42,996 bases of DNA from Hydrogenophaga sp. (GCF_018780075.1 NZ_JADMKB010000072.1:1-42996); one strand, 5' to 3'. Shown: positions 19,639 through 29,299, numbered from the stretch's first letter. The notes: generated by a model from the sequence alone, not told the origin. Made by a program: numbers and translations.

Positions 19639-20661
19639 ATGAACACCGCCATCTTGCGACCCTCTGTCCTCCCATGGCGCCACCCGCTGCGCGCGCTGCG
19701 CAGCCGCCTGCAGCGCTGGTTCCACGAGCGCATGCCGCGCTCGGACACACTGGTCCTGACCCAGCGCAACGTCTACATCCTGCCCACGCGGGCGGGTCTG
19801 ATGATGGCGTTCACGCTGCTTCTGCTGCTGGTCGCCAGCATCAACTACCAGCTCAACCTGGGTTACCTGCTGACCTTTCTGCTGGCGGGCAGCGCGGTGG
19901 TCGGCATGCACCTGTGTCACGGCAACCTGCGCGGACTGACGATGCACCTCACGCCGCCCATGCCGGTGCACGCCGGCCAGGCCGCCGCGCTCGACATCCG
20001 CCTGACCAGCGAACGCAAGGGCGCGCGCCATGGCATCGGGCTCGGCGTCATCGATCCCGACCACCCGGGCGACGCCCACCTCGCCTGGACCGATGTGCCG
20101 GCGCAGGGCAGCACCCAGTTGCAGGTGGCCTGGGCCACACCGCGCCGCGGCCTGCACGCCCTGCCGGCGCTCACCGCGGTCACGCTCTTTCCGCTCGGCA
20201 CATTCCGGGTGTGGACGGTCTGGCGTCCGGCCGCGCAGGTGCTGGTGTACCCGGCCCCGGAGGCGCACCCGCCGGCGTTGCCCGCGGGCGAGCCGCAGCC
20301 CGGGCACGCCGGCAGCGCGCGCCAGCAGTCCACCGGCGAGTTCGACGGCGTGCGTGCCTACCGCCGCGGCGATCCGCAAAAGACCGTGGTCTGGAAAAAG
20401 GCCGCGCAGGCCTTTGCGGCCGGCCGGGACGACCTCGTCAGCCGCGACACCCTGTCCAGCCAGCGCCAGCAGCTCTGGCTGGACCATGCCCACTGCGGCG
20501 TCAGCGACCTGGAGGCCCGCCTGTCCCGGCTGACCGCCTGGGTCCTGATGGCCGATCGCCTGGGGCTGGACTACGGACTGCGCATCCCCGGACGGGAGAT
20601 CGCGCCCGACCAGGGGCCGTCGCAACGCGCGCGTTGCCTGGAGGCGATGGCGTCCGTATGA
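19639..20661 (+). CDS. DUF58 domain membrane protein
   Basis: A 340-aa protein with two N-terminal membrane helices (about residues 48-85) and a cytoplasmic DUF58 domain. The DUF58 hallmark is EFDGVRAYRRGDPQKTVVWKKAA near residue 235. DUF58 proteins have a von Willebrand A-like fold and are regular partners of MoxR ATPases and TgpA-type transglutaminases; their exact role is not known. I start at ATG 19639 since the 46 codons upstream lie in the repeat element. The neighbours are moxR upstream and tgpA-like downstream on the same strand. Confidence 0.88.
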   Translation: MNTAILRPSVLPWRHPLRALRSRLQRWFHERMPRSDTLVLTQRNVYILPTRAGLMMAFTLLLLLVASINYQLNLGYLLTFLLAGSAVVGMHLCHGNLRGLTMHLTPPMPVHAGQAAALDIRLTSERKGARHGIGLGVIDPDHPGDAHLAWTDVPAQGSTQLQVAWATPRRGLHALPALTAVTLFPLGTFRVWTVWRPAAQVLVYPAPEAHPPALPAGEPQPGHAGSARQQSTGEFDGVRAYRRGDPQKTVVWKKAAQAFAAGRDDLVSRDTLSSQRQQLWLDHAHCGVSDLEARLSRLTAWVLMADRLGLDYGLRIPGREIAPDQGPSQRARCLEAMASV

Positions 20662-20745
20662 ACACCCACCGCGTCGCCTCCGGCACCACCCTCCTTGAAG
20701 ACCAGCCGTGCGGCAAAGCCAGCCCGTCCCCGACTGGACCGTCTC
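20662..20745 (+). repeat. Dispersed post-stop GC-rich element, degenerate copy D
   Basis: Directly follows the DUF58 stop, beginning ACACCC after TGA. It keeps the order CCGCGTCGCC, CCACCCTCCTTGAAG, CCGTGCGGCAAAGCC with more mismatches than copies A to C. Confidence 0.5.
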
Positions 20746-20785
20746 ATGCGTGGCAGGCCGCGCTGGGCACGGAGGAAGCATTGAC

Positions 20786-22810
20786 ATGAAACGCGCCCTG
20801 GGCAGCTTTGCCGCGTCCCTGCCCCGGGACACGCGCGACACCCTCTTCCTGCTCGCCGTCATCGGCTGGGTGGTGTTCATGCAGATCGGCCACATTCCCT
20901 GGTGGTGCACGGCGCTCACGGCCGGGGTGCTGGTCTGGCGCGGCGTGCTGACGCTGCGCGGACGGCCGCTGCCCGGCTGGCGCTGGCGCATCGGACTGCT
21001 CGCGCTGACGCTGGTGGCCACCTGGCTCACGCACCGCACCCTGCTCGGGCGGGATGCCGGCGTGACGCTGATCGTGGTGCTGCTGGCGCTCAAGACGCTG
21101 GAACTGCGCGCGCGGCGCGACGCTTTCGTCGTGTTCTTCCTGGGGTTCTTCACCCTGCTGACCCACTTCTTCTATTCCCAGTCGCTGCTCACGGCGGCCG
21201 GCATCCTGATCGCGCTGCTGGGCCTTCTCACCGCGCTGGTCAACGCCCACATGCCCGTGGGCCGGCCCCCGCTGGCCCAGGCCGCTCGCATCGCCGCGGG
21301 CATGGCCGCGCTGGGCGCGCCCATCATGCTGGTGGCCTTCATGCTGTTTCCCCGCCTCTCCCCGCTCTGGGGCGTGCCGGGTGACGGCATGGAAGGCCGC
21401 AGCGGCCTCTCCGGCAAGATGCGCGTGGGCCAGATCGCCGAGCTGGTGCTGGACGACCGGGTCGCGTTTCGCGTGCGCTTCGACACGGCGGCGCCACCGC
21501 AACGGGACCTGTATTTCAGGGGCCCCGTGCTCACCGATTTCGACGGTGTGGAGTGGCGCCCATTGCGCTCGGCCTTCCCGCCCCACATGGAATTGCAGGC
21601 CGACCTGGCCGTGGCCGGTGAACCCATCCGCTACGAGGTCACGATGGAGCCGCACCAGCGGCCCTGGGTGTTCCTGCTCGAAGCGGCCAACCAGGCGCCC
21701 GAGCTGCCCGGCATGCGCGCCTTCATGACACCGGAACTGCAGTGGTTCACCCGGCGGCCCATGACCGAGCTGGTGCGCTACCGGGCCGAGGCCTACACCC
21801 AGTTCCGCCACGGGCCGCTGGAACCCGCCCTGGCGCTGCAGGACCAGATTCAGCTGCCCGCCGGCTTCAATCCGCGCACGCTCGAACTGGCGCAGCAGCT
21901 GCGGCGCGAACACGGTACCGGCCCGGCATCGTCGGCGGCCCTGATCCGGGCCGCGCTGGAGCGCCTGCGCACCGGCGGCTACACCTACACGCTGGACCCG
22001 GGCGTCTACGGGCAACACACGGCAGACGAGTTCTGGTTCGACCGCCGTGAGGGCTTCTGCGAACACATCGCGTCCAGCTTCGTGATCCTGATGCGCGCCC
22101 TCGACATCCCTGCGCGCATCGTCACCGGTTACCAGGGCGGCGAGCTCAACGGCGTCGATGGCTACTGGACCGTGCGCCAGCGCGACGCCCATGCCTGGGC
22201 CGAGGTCTGGCTGCAGGGCCAGGGCTGGGTGCGGGTGGACCCGACCTCGGCGGTGGCGCCGGGCCGCACCGGTTCGCTGGACCGGCTGCGCGCGCCGCAG
22301 GGCGCCATCGCCTCCGCCATCGGCTCGATCGACCCGGGCACGGCCCAGCGCCTGCGCGAGGTCTGGGAAGCCATCAACAACGGCTGGAACCAGTGGGTGC
22401 TCAACTACACCCAGGGCAAGCAGCTGGACCTGCTGAAGCACATCGGCTTCGAGTCGCCCAGCTGGACCGACCTGGCGTATGTGCTGATCGGGGTGGTGGT
22501 GCTGGTGAGCCTCGCCGGCGCTGGCTGGACGCTGTGGGAGCGCCAGCAGCACGACCCGTGGCTGCGCCTGCTCGCGCGCAGCCGGCAGCGGCTGCAAGGC
22601 CTGGGGCTTCACGACAGCGCCCACCTCACGCCCCGCGAGCTGGCGCGGTGGACACGCGAGCGCCTGGGCGACACCGAATTTTCAAGATCGCTGAGCGCCT
22701 GGCTGCTGCGGCTGGAAGCCCAGCGTTACGCCCCGCACAGCCCAGACACCCTCACGGCCTTGCAGGCCGAGTTCCGGAAACTGGCCTGGCCCAAGAAAGA
22801 CCCGCGATGA
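20786..22810 (+). CDS. tgpA: TgpA-like membrane transglutaminase (DUF3488 + transglutaminase core + DUF4129)
   Basis: A 674-aa inner-membrane protein of the TgpA type known from Pseudomonas aeruginosa, where it is essential. About six N-terminal membrane helices (DUF3488, residues 15-190) precede a periplasmic transglutaminase-like domain with triad C425 (in REGFCEHIASSF), H469 (in DAHAWAEVW) and D485 (in RVDPTSAVAP). A further membrane helix lies near residue 565, followed by a C-terminal cytoplasmic DUF4129-like tail. All three catalytic residues are present. GGAGGA at 20771-20776 sets the start. Its stop overlaps the mltB start as ATGA. With MoxR and DUF58 it forms the standard three-gene module. 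Confidence 0.92.
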   Translation: MKRALGSFAASLPRDTRDTLFLLAVIGWVVFMQIGHIPWWCTALTAGVLVWRGVLTLRGRPLPGWRWRIGLLALTLVATWLTHRTLLGRDAGVTLIVVLLALKTLELRARRDAFVVFFLGFFTLLTHFFYSQSLLTAAGILIALLGLLTALVNAHMPVGRPPLAQAARIAAGMAALGAPIMLVAFMLFPRLSPLWGVPGDGMEGRSGLSGKMRVGQIAELVLDDRVAFRVRFDTAAPPQRDLYFRGPVLTDFDGVEWRPLRSAFPPHMELQADLAVAGEPIRYEVTMEPHQRPWVFLLEAANQAPELPGMRAFMTPELQWFTRRPMTELVRYRAEAYTQFRHGPLEPALALQDQIQLPAGFNPRTLELAQQLRREHGTGPASSAALIRAALERLRTGGYTYTLDPGVYGQHTADEFWFDRREGFCEHIASSFVILMRALDIPARIVTGYQGGELNGVDGYWTVRQRDAHAWAEVWLQGQGWVRVDPTSAVAPGRTGSLDRLRAPQGAIASAIGSIDPGTAQRLREVWEAINNGWNQWVLNYTQGKQLDLLKHIGFESPSWTDLAYVLIGVVVLVSLAGAGWTLWERQQHDPWLRLLARSRQRLQGLGLHDSAHLTPRELARWTRERLGDTEFSRSLSAWLLRLEAQRYAPHSPDTLTALQAEFRKLAWPKKDPR

Positions 22811-23904
22811 CGACCCTTCACACACTCACCCGGCGGGCCACCGGTGTGCTGGCCTGCGCTGCGGCGCTGCTGAGCCCCGCCGTTCAAGCCACCCCCACCA
22901 CCGACAGCGCTCCACCCGCCCCGATCGCCGTGACCAGCTACGGCACCTCGCCCGCCGCCATGGCCTTCGCCGACGATCTCGCGCAGCGGCGCGGGCTGGA
23001 TGCGGACTGGGTGCGGCAGCAGCTCGGCGCAGCACAACGCCTGCCCGGCGTGATCCGCCTGATGACACCGGCCCCGAGCGGCGCCTACAAGAACTGGGCG
23101 GCCTACCGCGCCCGCTTCATCGAGCCCGTCCGCGTGCGCGCCGGCCAGCGCTTCTGGGAAGCGAACCGCGAGGCCCTGGCCCGGGCCGAGCTCGAGTACG
23201 GCGTGCCCGCGAGCCTGATCGTCGGGGTGATCGGCGTCGAATCGATCTACGGCCAGCACACCGGCAACTTCCGCGTGATCGACGCACTGGCCACCCTGGC
23301 CTTCGACTTCCCCGCCGTGCACCCCCGCGCCGAAGCCCGGACCGAGTTTTTCCGGAGCGAGCTGGAGCAGTTCCTGAGCCTCACCCAGCGCACCGGCATG
23401 GACCCGCTGGCCGCCCGCGGCAGCTACGCCGGCGCCATGGGCTGGCCGCAGTTCATGCCCAGCAGCTGGACCAAATTCGCCGTTGATTTCGACGGCGACA
23501 GCAAGGTCGATCTGTTCAACAGCCCCGCCGACGCGATCGGCTCCGTCGCCAACTACTTCAAGGCCTACGGCTGGCAGGCTGGCCAGCCCACGCACTACCC
23601 CGTCGCATTCGATGCCACCCGGCTCGACAAGGACGGCCTGCTCGCCCCCGACATCCTGCCCACGTTCGGCGTCGAGAGCTTCACCGCCAAAGGGGCCGTG
23701 CTCGAAGGCCCCGCCCTGCAACACCCGGGCAAGCTGGCCCTGATCGAGCTGCAGAACGGGGACCCCGCCAACGGTGGCGCCCCGGCCACCTACCTCGCGG
23801 GCACCGACAACTTCTATGTGGTCACGCGCTACAACTGGAGCAGCTACTACGCGCTGGCGGTGATCGAGCTGGGCCAGGCCATCGAAGCTCTGGTCAACCG
23901 CTGA
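22807..23904 (+). CDS. mltB: Lytic murein transglycosylase B
   Basis: A 365-aa peptidoglycan lytic transglycosylase of the SLT_2/MltB family, which cleaves glycan strands with formation of 1,6-anhydroMurNAc. An N-terminal export signal holds the possible lipobox VLAC, so it may be a lipoprotein; this is uncertain. The catalytic Glu lies in IVGVIGVESIYGQHTGNFRVIDAL. AMGWPQFMPSSW and the calcium-loop-like VDFDGDSKVDLF are further hallmarks, and the C-terminus reads TRYNWSSYYALAVIELGQAI. The start is fixed by the ATGA overlap with tgpA, pointing to coupling of transpeptide-type and glycan-cleaving envelope functions. The gene is convergent with the transglutaminase gene at 24013. Confidence 0.93.
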   Translation: MTTLHTLTRRATGVLACAAALLSPAVQATPTTDSAPPAPIAVTSYGTSPAAMAFADDLAQRRGLDADWVRQQLGAAQRLPGVIRLMTPAPSGAYKNWAAYRARFIEPVRVRAGQRFWEANREALARAELEYGVPASLIVGVIGVESIYGQHTGNFRVIDALATLAFDFPAVHPRAEARTEFFRSELEQFLSLTQRTGMDPLAARGSYAGAMGWPQFMPSSWTKFAVDFDGDSKVDLFNSPADAIGSVANYFKAYGWQAGQPTHYPVAFDATRLDKDGLLAPDILPTFGVESFTAKGAVLEGPALQHPGKLALIELQNGDPANGGAPATYLAGTDNFYVVTRYNWSSYYALAVIELGQAIEALVNR

Positions 23905-23928
23905 ACCTTCACCCTGAAACGGTGCAAG

Positions 23929-24009
23929 CCAGGGCACCGCCGGGCCGGCTTCGCCGGACGGCCAGTGCCGCCCTTGAGGGGGTAGCGCGAAGCGCTGCGG
24001 GGGTGTTCC
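23929..24009 (-). repeat. Dispersed post-stop GC-rich element, copy B
   Basis: On the minus strand it begins 3 nt after the stop of the 24013 transglutaminase gene with GGAACACCCCC. GCGCTTCGCGC, CCCCCTCAAGGG, GGCACTGGCCGTCCGG and CGAAGCCGG follow. It is the closest match to copy A. Confidence 0.8.
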
Positions 24010-24012
24010 AGA

Positions 24013-24849
24013 TCAGGCCCAGGGCCCGATCCGGATGTCCACGTCCATGCTTTCTTCGCCCCCGCCGCGGCGCAGCCCTTTGATCGGCAAACAGGCGGTG
24101 TAGTCGGTGGCGGCGGCCAGGCGGGTGTGGCGTTCGTCGGTGGGGCACCGGTGCGTGACGTCGAGGCTGATCCAGCGGCGCGTGGCGGGGTCCAGGCACA
24201 CGTCGGCCCAGGCGTGGCTGGCGAGGTCGGGTTCGTTGGCCGCGTAGAAATAGCCGCTCACGTAGCGCGCCGGCAGGCCGATGCTGCGGCACACGGCCAC
24301 CATCACATGGGCCTGGTCCTGGCACACGCCGAGTTCCCAGTCGAACGCTTCTAGCGCGGTGGTCTCCACGCCGGTGCTGCCCTTGCGGTACTGCACCTTG
24401 TCGGCCACAGCGCTGGCCAGGGCCACGAGGTCGGCCACGCCGGGCAGCTCGCCGCGCGCGCGCGCCGCCATCAGCGAGGGCACGGTCTGCATGGCCCACA
24501 GCGCCATGCGCGGGTGCGGCTCGGCCAGCGGCGTGGAGCGCAGGTAAAACGAGGGGTGCGGCAGCGTCGGGGGGTCGGTGAACTCGGACACGCCGTGGGT
24601 CAGCACCGTGCCCATGGCCGAGATGCTGTTCTCGCGCAGGTTCTGCTCGGGCCGGGCCACGAGGCTGAAGCTGTGCACGCGGTTGCCTTCGGTGTCGGGC
24701 TGGGGGTGCAGCGTGCCGGGGGTGCGGATTTCCCAGTACTCCACCGTCTGGCAGGCGCTGCTGACGGGCCACAGGTGCAGGGTCTGCACCGTGTAGAGCA
24801 GCGGCTGGCTGTAGCGGTAAAGGGTGTTGTGGTGGATGACGAGTTTCAT
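24013..24849 (-). CDS. Transglutaminase family protein (cytosolic, N-terminal beta region type)
   Basis: A 278-aa protein with an N-terminal bacterial transglutaminase-like domain beginning MKLVIHHNTLYRYSQPL. A papain-like core follows with Cys in GVCQDQAHVMVAVCR, His in ASHAWADV and Asp in SLDVTHR. No signal peptide is seen. These proteins regularly occur with alpha-E and circularly permuted ATP-grasp proteins and are thought to act as peptidases on peptides made or tagged by that system (Iyer and co-workers' amidoligase analyses); the product is unknown. ATG 24849 starts the conserved domain. It is third in the operon, about 100 bp after the alpha-E gene. Confidence 0.9.
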   Translation of the reverse strand: MKLVIHHNTLYRYSQPLLYTVQTLHLWPVSSACQTVEYWEIRTPGTLHPQPDTEGNRVHSFSLVARPEQNLRENSISAMGTVLTHGVSEFTDPPTLPHPSFYLRSTPLAEPHPRMALWAMQTVPSLMAARARGELPGVADLVALASAVADKVQYRKGSTGVETTALEAFDWELGVCQDQAHVMVAVCRSIGLPARYVSGYFYAANEPDLASHAWADVCLDPATRRWISLDVTHRCPTDERHTRLAAATDYTACLPIKGLRRGGGEESMDVDIRIGPWA

Positions 24850-24952
24850 GCGGTGCTCACAGGGTTGGGCCAGGGGCGTGAACCCGCTGGCTGGCCCAGG
24901 GAGCCGCATTGTGCCTGCGAGCCGCTGGGGCGACTCGCAGCACGGAAAAGCT

Positions 24953-25915
24953 TCAGTGGACCGTCGGCACCAGGAAGTCCTGGCTGATGCGTCCGCCGAG
25001 TTCGTTCACGCGGTCGAGGAACTGCGTGAGGAACGCATGCAGGCCGGTGGACAGGATTTCGTCGATGCGGGCGTACTGCAGGTCGGCCTTGAGCTTGCCG
25101 GCGCGGCGCAGCGTTTCACCCGAGGTGTCGTTGGCCACCACGGCCAGGTTGCTCACCACCTCGTTCATGCTGGCGGCCAGGCTGCGCGGCATGTCCGGGC
25201 GCAGGATCAGCAGCTCGGCCACACGCTCGGGCGTGATCACGTCGCGGTAGACCTTGCGGTAGACCTCGAAGCCGGAGACCGAGCGCAGGATCGCGCTCCA
25301 GTGGTAGAAGTCGTACTCCTGATCCTGCTCGTTCGCCGCACCGAAGAAGTCGCTCTGCACCGCGTGGAACTTCACGTCCAGCAGGCGCGCCGTGTTGTCG
25401 GCCCGCTCCAGGAACGAGCCCATGCGGTAGAAGTGGAAGGCCTCGTCCTGCAGCATGGTGCCCACCGCCACACCGCGCGAAAGGTGCGAGCGGTGCTTGA
25501 CCCATTCGAAAAACGCGCCGGGGTCGCGCTCGAACTCCTTGGACTTGAGGTAGCCCGCCAGCTTGAGCCAGGTGGCGTTCTGCGTTTCCCACAGCTCGGT
25601 GGTGAGCGCGCCGCGCACGGCACGGGCGTTTTCACGCGCGGCGCGCAGGCAGGAGACGATGCTCGACGGGTTGGACTCGTCGCGCACCATGAAGTCCATG
25701 ACGTTGCGCGGCGTGATGTCCTTGCCGTATTTGACGGTGTAGCTGGGCATCAGCTCGCTGATGACCAGCAGGCCTTCCCAGCCCACCTGGGCCACGGCGG
25801 CGGACTGCGGCAACAGGGACGTCTGGTAGTTGATGTCGAGCATGCGCGCCGTGTTTTCGGCACGCTCGGTGTAGCGGGACATCCAGAACAAATGGTCGGC
25901 GGTGCGTGAAAGCAT
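24953..25915 (-). CDS. Alpha-E domain protein
   Basis: A 320-aa all-helical protein of the alpha-E family, identified by MLSRTADHLFWMSRYTERAENTARML at the start and by repeated helix motifs such as GSFLERADNTARLLDVKFHA. Its biochemical role is unknown; it is always found beside circularly permuted ATP-grasp proteins and transglutaminases. Only 3 bp separate its start from the stop of the ATP-grasp gene, so the two are surely co-translated. Length is normal. Confidence 0.93.
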   Translation of the reverse strand: MLSRTADHLFWMSRYTERAENTARMLDINYQTSLLPQSAAVAQVGWEGLLVISELMPSYTVKYGKDITPRNVMDFMVRDESNPSSIVSCLRAARENARAVRGALTTELWETQNATWLKLAGYLKSKEFERDPGAFFEWVKHRSHLSRGVAVGTMLQDEAFHFYRMGSFLERADNTARLLDVKFHAVQSDFFGAANEQDQEYDFYHWSAILRSVSGFEVYRKVYRDVITPERVAELLILRPDMPRSLAASMNEVVSNLAVVANDTSGETLRRAGKLKADLQYARIDEILSTGLHAFLTQFLDRVNELGGRISQDFLVPTVH

Positions 25916-25918
25916 GGG

Positions 25919-27358
25919 TCAGTCCTCGAGAATCCAAGTGTCTTTTGTACCGCCGCCCTGTGAAGAGTTGACGACCAGCGAGCCCTCCTTCAGCGCCACG
26001 CGCGTCAGGCCGCCGGGCACCATCTGCACCTCCTTGCCGCTGAGCACGAAAGGGCGCAGGTCGATGTGGCGCGGCGCGATGCCGCTCTCGACATAGGTGG
26101 GGCAGGTCGAGAGCGAGAGCGTGGGTTGCGCGATGTAGCCCTCGGGCTTGGCCTTCACCACCGCGCGGAACTCGTCCACCTCGGCCTTGGTGGACGCCGG
26201 CCCCACCAGCATGCCGTAGCCGCCGGCGCCGTGCACCTCTTTCACCACCAGCTCGGCCATGTTGTCGAGCATGTACTTGAGGTCCTCCGGGTTGCGCCCC
26301 ATGAAGGTCGGCACGTTGTTCAGGATCGGCTTCTGCCCCAGGTAGAACTCGATCATCTTGGGCACGTAGGGGTAGATGGACTTGTCGTCCGCCACGCCCG
26401 TGCCCACCGCGTTGCAGATGGTCACGTTGCCGCTGCGGTACACGCCCAGCAGGCCGGCACAGCCCAGCGTGGAGGTAGGGCGAAACACCAGCGGGTCCAG
26501 GAAGTCGTCGTCCACGCGGCGGTAGATCACGTCCACACGGCGCGGGCCCTTGGTGGTGCGCATGTAGACGAAGTTGTCTTTCACGAACAGGTCCTGGCCC
26601 TCGACCAGCTCCACGCCCATCTGCTGCGCGAGGAAGGCGTGTTCGAAGTAGGCGCTGTTGTACATGCCGGGCGTGAGCACCACCACCGTGGGTTCGGCCG
26701 TGGTGGCCGGGCTCACGGCGCGCAAGGTTTCGAGCAGCAGGTCGGGGTAATGCGCCACCGGGGCCACGCGGTTCTGGCCGAACAGGTCGGGGAAGAGCCG
26801 CATCATCATCTTGCGGTCTTCCAGCATGTAGCTCACGCCGCTGGGCACGCGCAGGTTGTCTTCGAGCACGTAGTACTCGCCCTCGCCCTTGTCGTTCGGT
26901 GCGCGCACGATGTCGACGCCCGAGATGTGCGAGTACACGCCACCGGGCACGTCCACGCCCATCATCTCGGGGCGGAACTGCGCGTTCTGGAAAATCTGGT
27001 CGGCCGGGATGTGGCCGGCCTTGATGATTTCCTGGTCGTGATAGACGTCGTGGATGAAGCGGTTGAGCGCGGTCACGCGCTGCACCAGGCCTTGCTCCAT
27101 GCTCTTCCACTCGTTCGAGGGGATGATGCGCGGGATCAGGTCGAAGGGGATCAGGCGCTCGGTGCCGGAGCCGTCCTCGTCCTTGGCGCCGTACACCGCG
27201 AAGGTGATGCCGACGCGGCGGAAGATCATTTCCGCCTCCTCGCGCCGCGCCGCCATCACCTCCGCGGGTTGCTGCGCCAGCCAGTGGGCGTAGGCTTGGT
27301 AATGGGCCCGCACCTCGGAAGGCGAAGCGTTCATCTCGTCAAACATCGGTCGGCTCAT
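25919..27358 (-). CDS. Circularly permuted type 2 ATP-grasp protein
   Basis: A protein of about 480 aa, predicted to form an amide bond between a carboxylate and an amine with ATP. The family segments are FAVYGAKDEDGSGTERLIPFDLIPRII, GVDIVRAPNDKGEGEYYVLEDNLRVPSG, VYRRVDDDFLDPL, VGTGVADDKSIYPYVPKMIEFYL and VVKEVHGAGGYGMLVGP. They supply the nucleotide-binding and metal residues. AGGAG precedes two possible starts, ATG 27364 (4 nt spacing) and ATG 27358 (10 nt); I prefer 27358. It leads the operon with alpha-E and transglutaminase genes, a conserved peptide-synthesis-like cluster of unknown product. About 95 bp separate it from the comEC remnant upstream. Confidence 0.92.
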   Translation of the reverse strand: MSRPMFDEMNASPSEVRAHYQAYAHWLAQQPAEVMAARREEAEMIFRRVGITFAVYGAKDEDGSGTERLIPFDLIPRIIPSNEWKSMEQGLVQRVTALNRFIHDVYHDQEIIKAGHIPADQIFQNAQFRPEMMGVDVPGGVYSHISGVDIVRAPNDKGEGEYYVLEDNLRVPSGVSYMLEDRKMMMRLFPDLFGQNRVAPVAHYPDLLLETLRAVSPATTAEPTVVVLTPGMYNSAYFEHAFLAQQMGVELVEGQDLFVKDNFVYMRTTKGPRRVDVIYRRVDDDFLDPLVFRPTSTLGCAGLLGVYRSGNVTICNAVGTGVADDKSIYPYVPKMIEFYLGQKPILNNVPTFMGRNPEDLKYMLDNMAELVVKEVHGAGGYGMLVGPASTKAEVDEFRAVVKAKPEGYIAQPTLSLSTCPTYVESGIAPRHIDLRPFVLSGKEVQMVPGGLTRVALKEGSLVVNSSQGGGTKDTWILED

Positions 27359-27454
27359 GGGCATTTTTCTCCTGGAGACAGCATAGCAAGGAGTGGGCCA
27401 GCGGTGTGAGAGTGGCCCCAAAGCAGTGCGCCCATCCGAAGGGGAATGGACCAC

Positions 27455-29172
27455 TCAATCCGCGGTTCGGGCGGGTGGGACATCCGTGTCCGTGTCCGGC
27501 TCCCCCGGTTCTGCGGGTGCCGTCCCGGTGGGCGCATCAAAGTGGTGCCAATAGCGCCGCGCGGCCTGGCGGTGGCAATGCACCGTGTTGGGCGCCTCGC
27601 TGCGCCACAGAGCCGCACCGCATTGGGGCGATTCGACCCAGGTGAGCCGCCGCGCCCGGTAGCGATCAAGCACCACCGGCGACGGATGGGCAAACCGGTT
27701 GCGGTAGCCCGACTGGATCAGCACCTGCCGGGGCCGCAGGGTGTTGAGCAGCACCGGGCTGCTGGAGCTGGCGCTGCCGTGGTGCGGCGCCAGCATCAGG
27801 CTGGCGCGCAGGTCGGGCCGCGCCATGGCCAGGCGGGTTTCACCCTCGGCGTCCAGGTCACCGCTGAGCCAGGCGGCCTCGCTCGGATTGCTCACCCGCA
27901 GCACACAGGACATGGCGTTGGTCGAACGCAGCCCCTGCCCGTCGGGGCCGTACAGCCCGGGCGCCGGGTGCAGCACCTCAAACGCCACCCCGTCCCAGAC
28001 CCAGTGCTGGCCCGCCACACAGGCCTCCCCCACGCCAAACGACGACAACCAGCGCGCGCCGGGCCAGGCCACGCGCACGGCCGCCGAACCGCCTGAGTGG
28101 TCGCTGTCGCGGTGGCTCACCAACACCGTGTCGGGCACCTCGCCCAGCGCGCGCAGCAGCGGCACCACCACCCGCTGGCCGGCGTCGCTGTCGCTGCCAT
28201 GTCGCGGCCCGGTGTCGTAGAGCAGGGTGTGGTTCGCGGTGCGCACCATCACCGCACTGCCCTGCCCCACGTCGATCGCCATGACCTCAAAGGCGCCCGA
28301 GGGCGGGCGCGGCGGCTGCCAGGCCAGCACCGGCCACAGCAGCACCCCGCCCGCCAGGCGCAGCGCCCAGGGCAGGCGCAGCACCAGCAGCACACCCCCC
28401 AACACCCCGGCCACCGCCAGCGACACGGGCGGGATGGCGCGAAACACCGCCGCCCAGGGCCACTGCGCCAGCCAGGCCAGCCAGGCGCCCAGGCCCTGCA
28501 CCGCCAGCGACGCCGCGTCCCACAACGGCGGCAGCAGCGCGCCCGCAAGCGCCAGCGGCGTGACCACCAGCGTCACCCAGGGGATCGCGAGCAGGTTGGC
28601 CAACAGCCCGATCAGCGAGACCTGGCCGAACAGCAGCAAGGACAGGGGCGCGAGCGCCACGGTGATGGCGGCCTGCTCGCGCAGCATGCCGAGCGCCGCT
28701 CCGCCCCAGCGCCGCCAGCGGGGCACCGCGTCCAGCGGATCGTCCCGCTCCACCCGGGCACCCGAAGCAAACAGGATGCCCACCGCGACAAAGCTCAACC
28801 AGAACCCCGCCTGCATCAGCGCCCACGGATCGAGCAACAGCACCACCGCCATGACCAGCGTCCACACCACGGGCCAGGGCCAACGCCGGGCCGACAGCCG
28901 CAGCGCGACCACCACCGCCAGCATCAAGACCGTGCGCTGGGCGGGCACGCCCCAGCCGGAGAACAGCGCGTAGGCCGCCGCCAGCACCAGGCCGCCCCAG
29001 CCCGCCGCCACCGGGGCCGGCAGCGCCAGCAAGGCGCGCGGCCACGCCCGGCCCACCCGCCGCCAGAGCCGCCCCAGCAGCGCCGTGGCCAGCCAGGCAA
29101 ACAGGGTGACGTGCAGGCCTGAAATGCTCATCAGGTGGGCCACGCCAGTGCTGCGGAACAGGGTCCAATCGC
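27455..29172 (-). pseudogene. comEC: comEC/rec2 3' portion, 5' end cut off by a transposon
   Basis: ComEC forms the inner-membrane channel for DNA uptake in natural transformation. About 570 codons remain. They begin at DWTLFRSTGVAHLMSISGLHVTL in the competence domain and run through several membrane helices to a metallo-beta-lactamase domain with MAIDVGQGSAVMV and SHRDSDHSGG. Whole proteins in this group are about 800 aa, so the N-terminal OB-like domain and first helices, roughly 230 residues, are gone. The homologous frame ends at the TGT junction near 29173. The frame stays open into the element up to 29332, reading through three repeats, so a fusion peptide is possible, but a working channel is unlikely. 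The missing 5' part should lie beyond the far transposon end. Confidence 0.85.
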
Positions 29173-29299
29173 TGTGGTCTGGAGACAAACAATAAAGTTG
29201 TACTCTCGAACAAATGGTTCTACGCTGACCAACAAACTTGGAAAGTTGTACTCTGGTGGGGGCGTTCAGGCGACCGGACAAACAAAAGAGTTGTACTCT
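29173..29299 (+). repeat. Transposon end with three TnsB-like binding sites
   Basis: Three direct repeats at 29184-29206, 29227-29254 and 29277-29299 share an ACAAAC-type left half and the core GTTGTACTCT (29197, 29245 and 29290), spaced 48 and 45 bp. The first contains ACAATAAAGT, which also occurs in the classic Tn7 left-end sites. Each holds ACAA...TTGT dyad symmetry. Three spaced sites in about 125 bp fit a Tn7 left end rather than the packed right end. Confidence 0.75.

Noticed and set aside
29173..29299. A short CRISPR array
   Set aside because: Three repeats are imperfect, share only about 20 bp, and have no uniform spacers or cas genes. Their position at the comEC break fits transposase sites.
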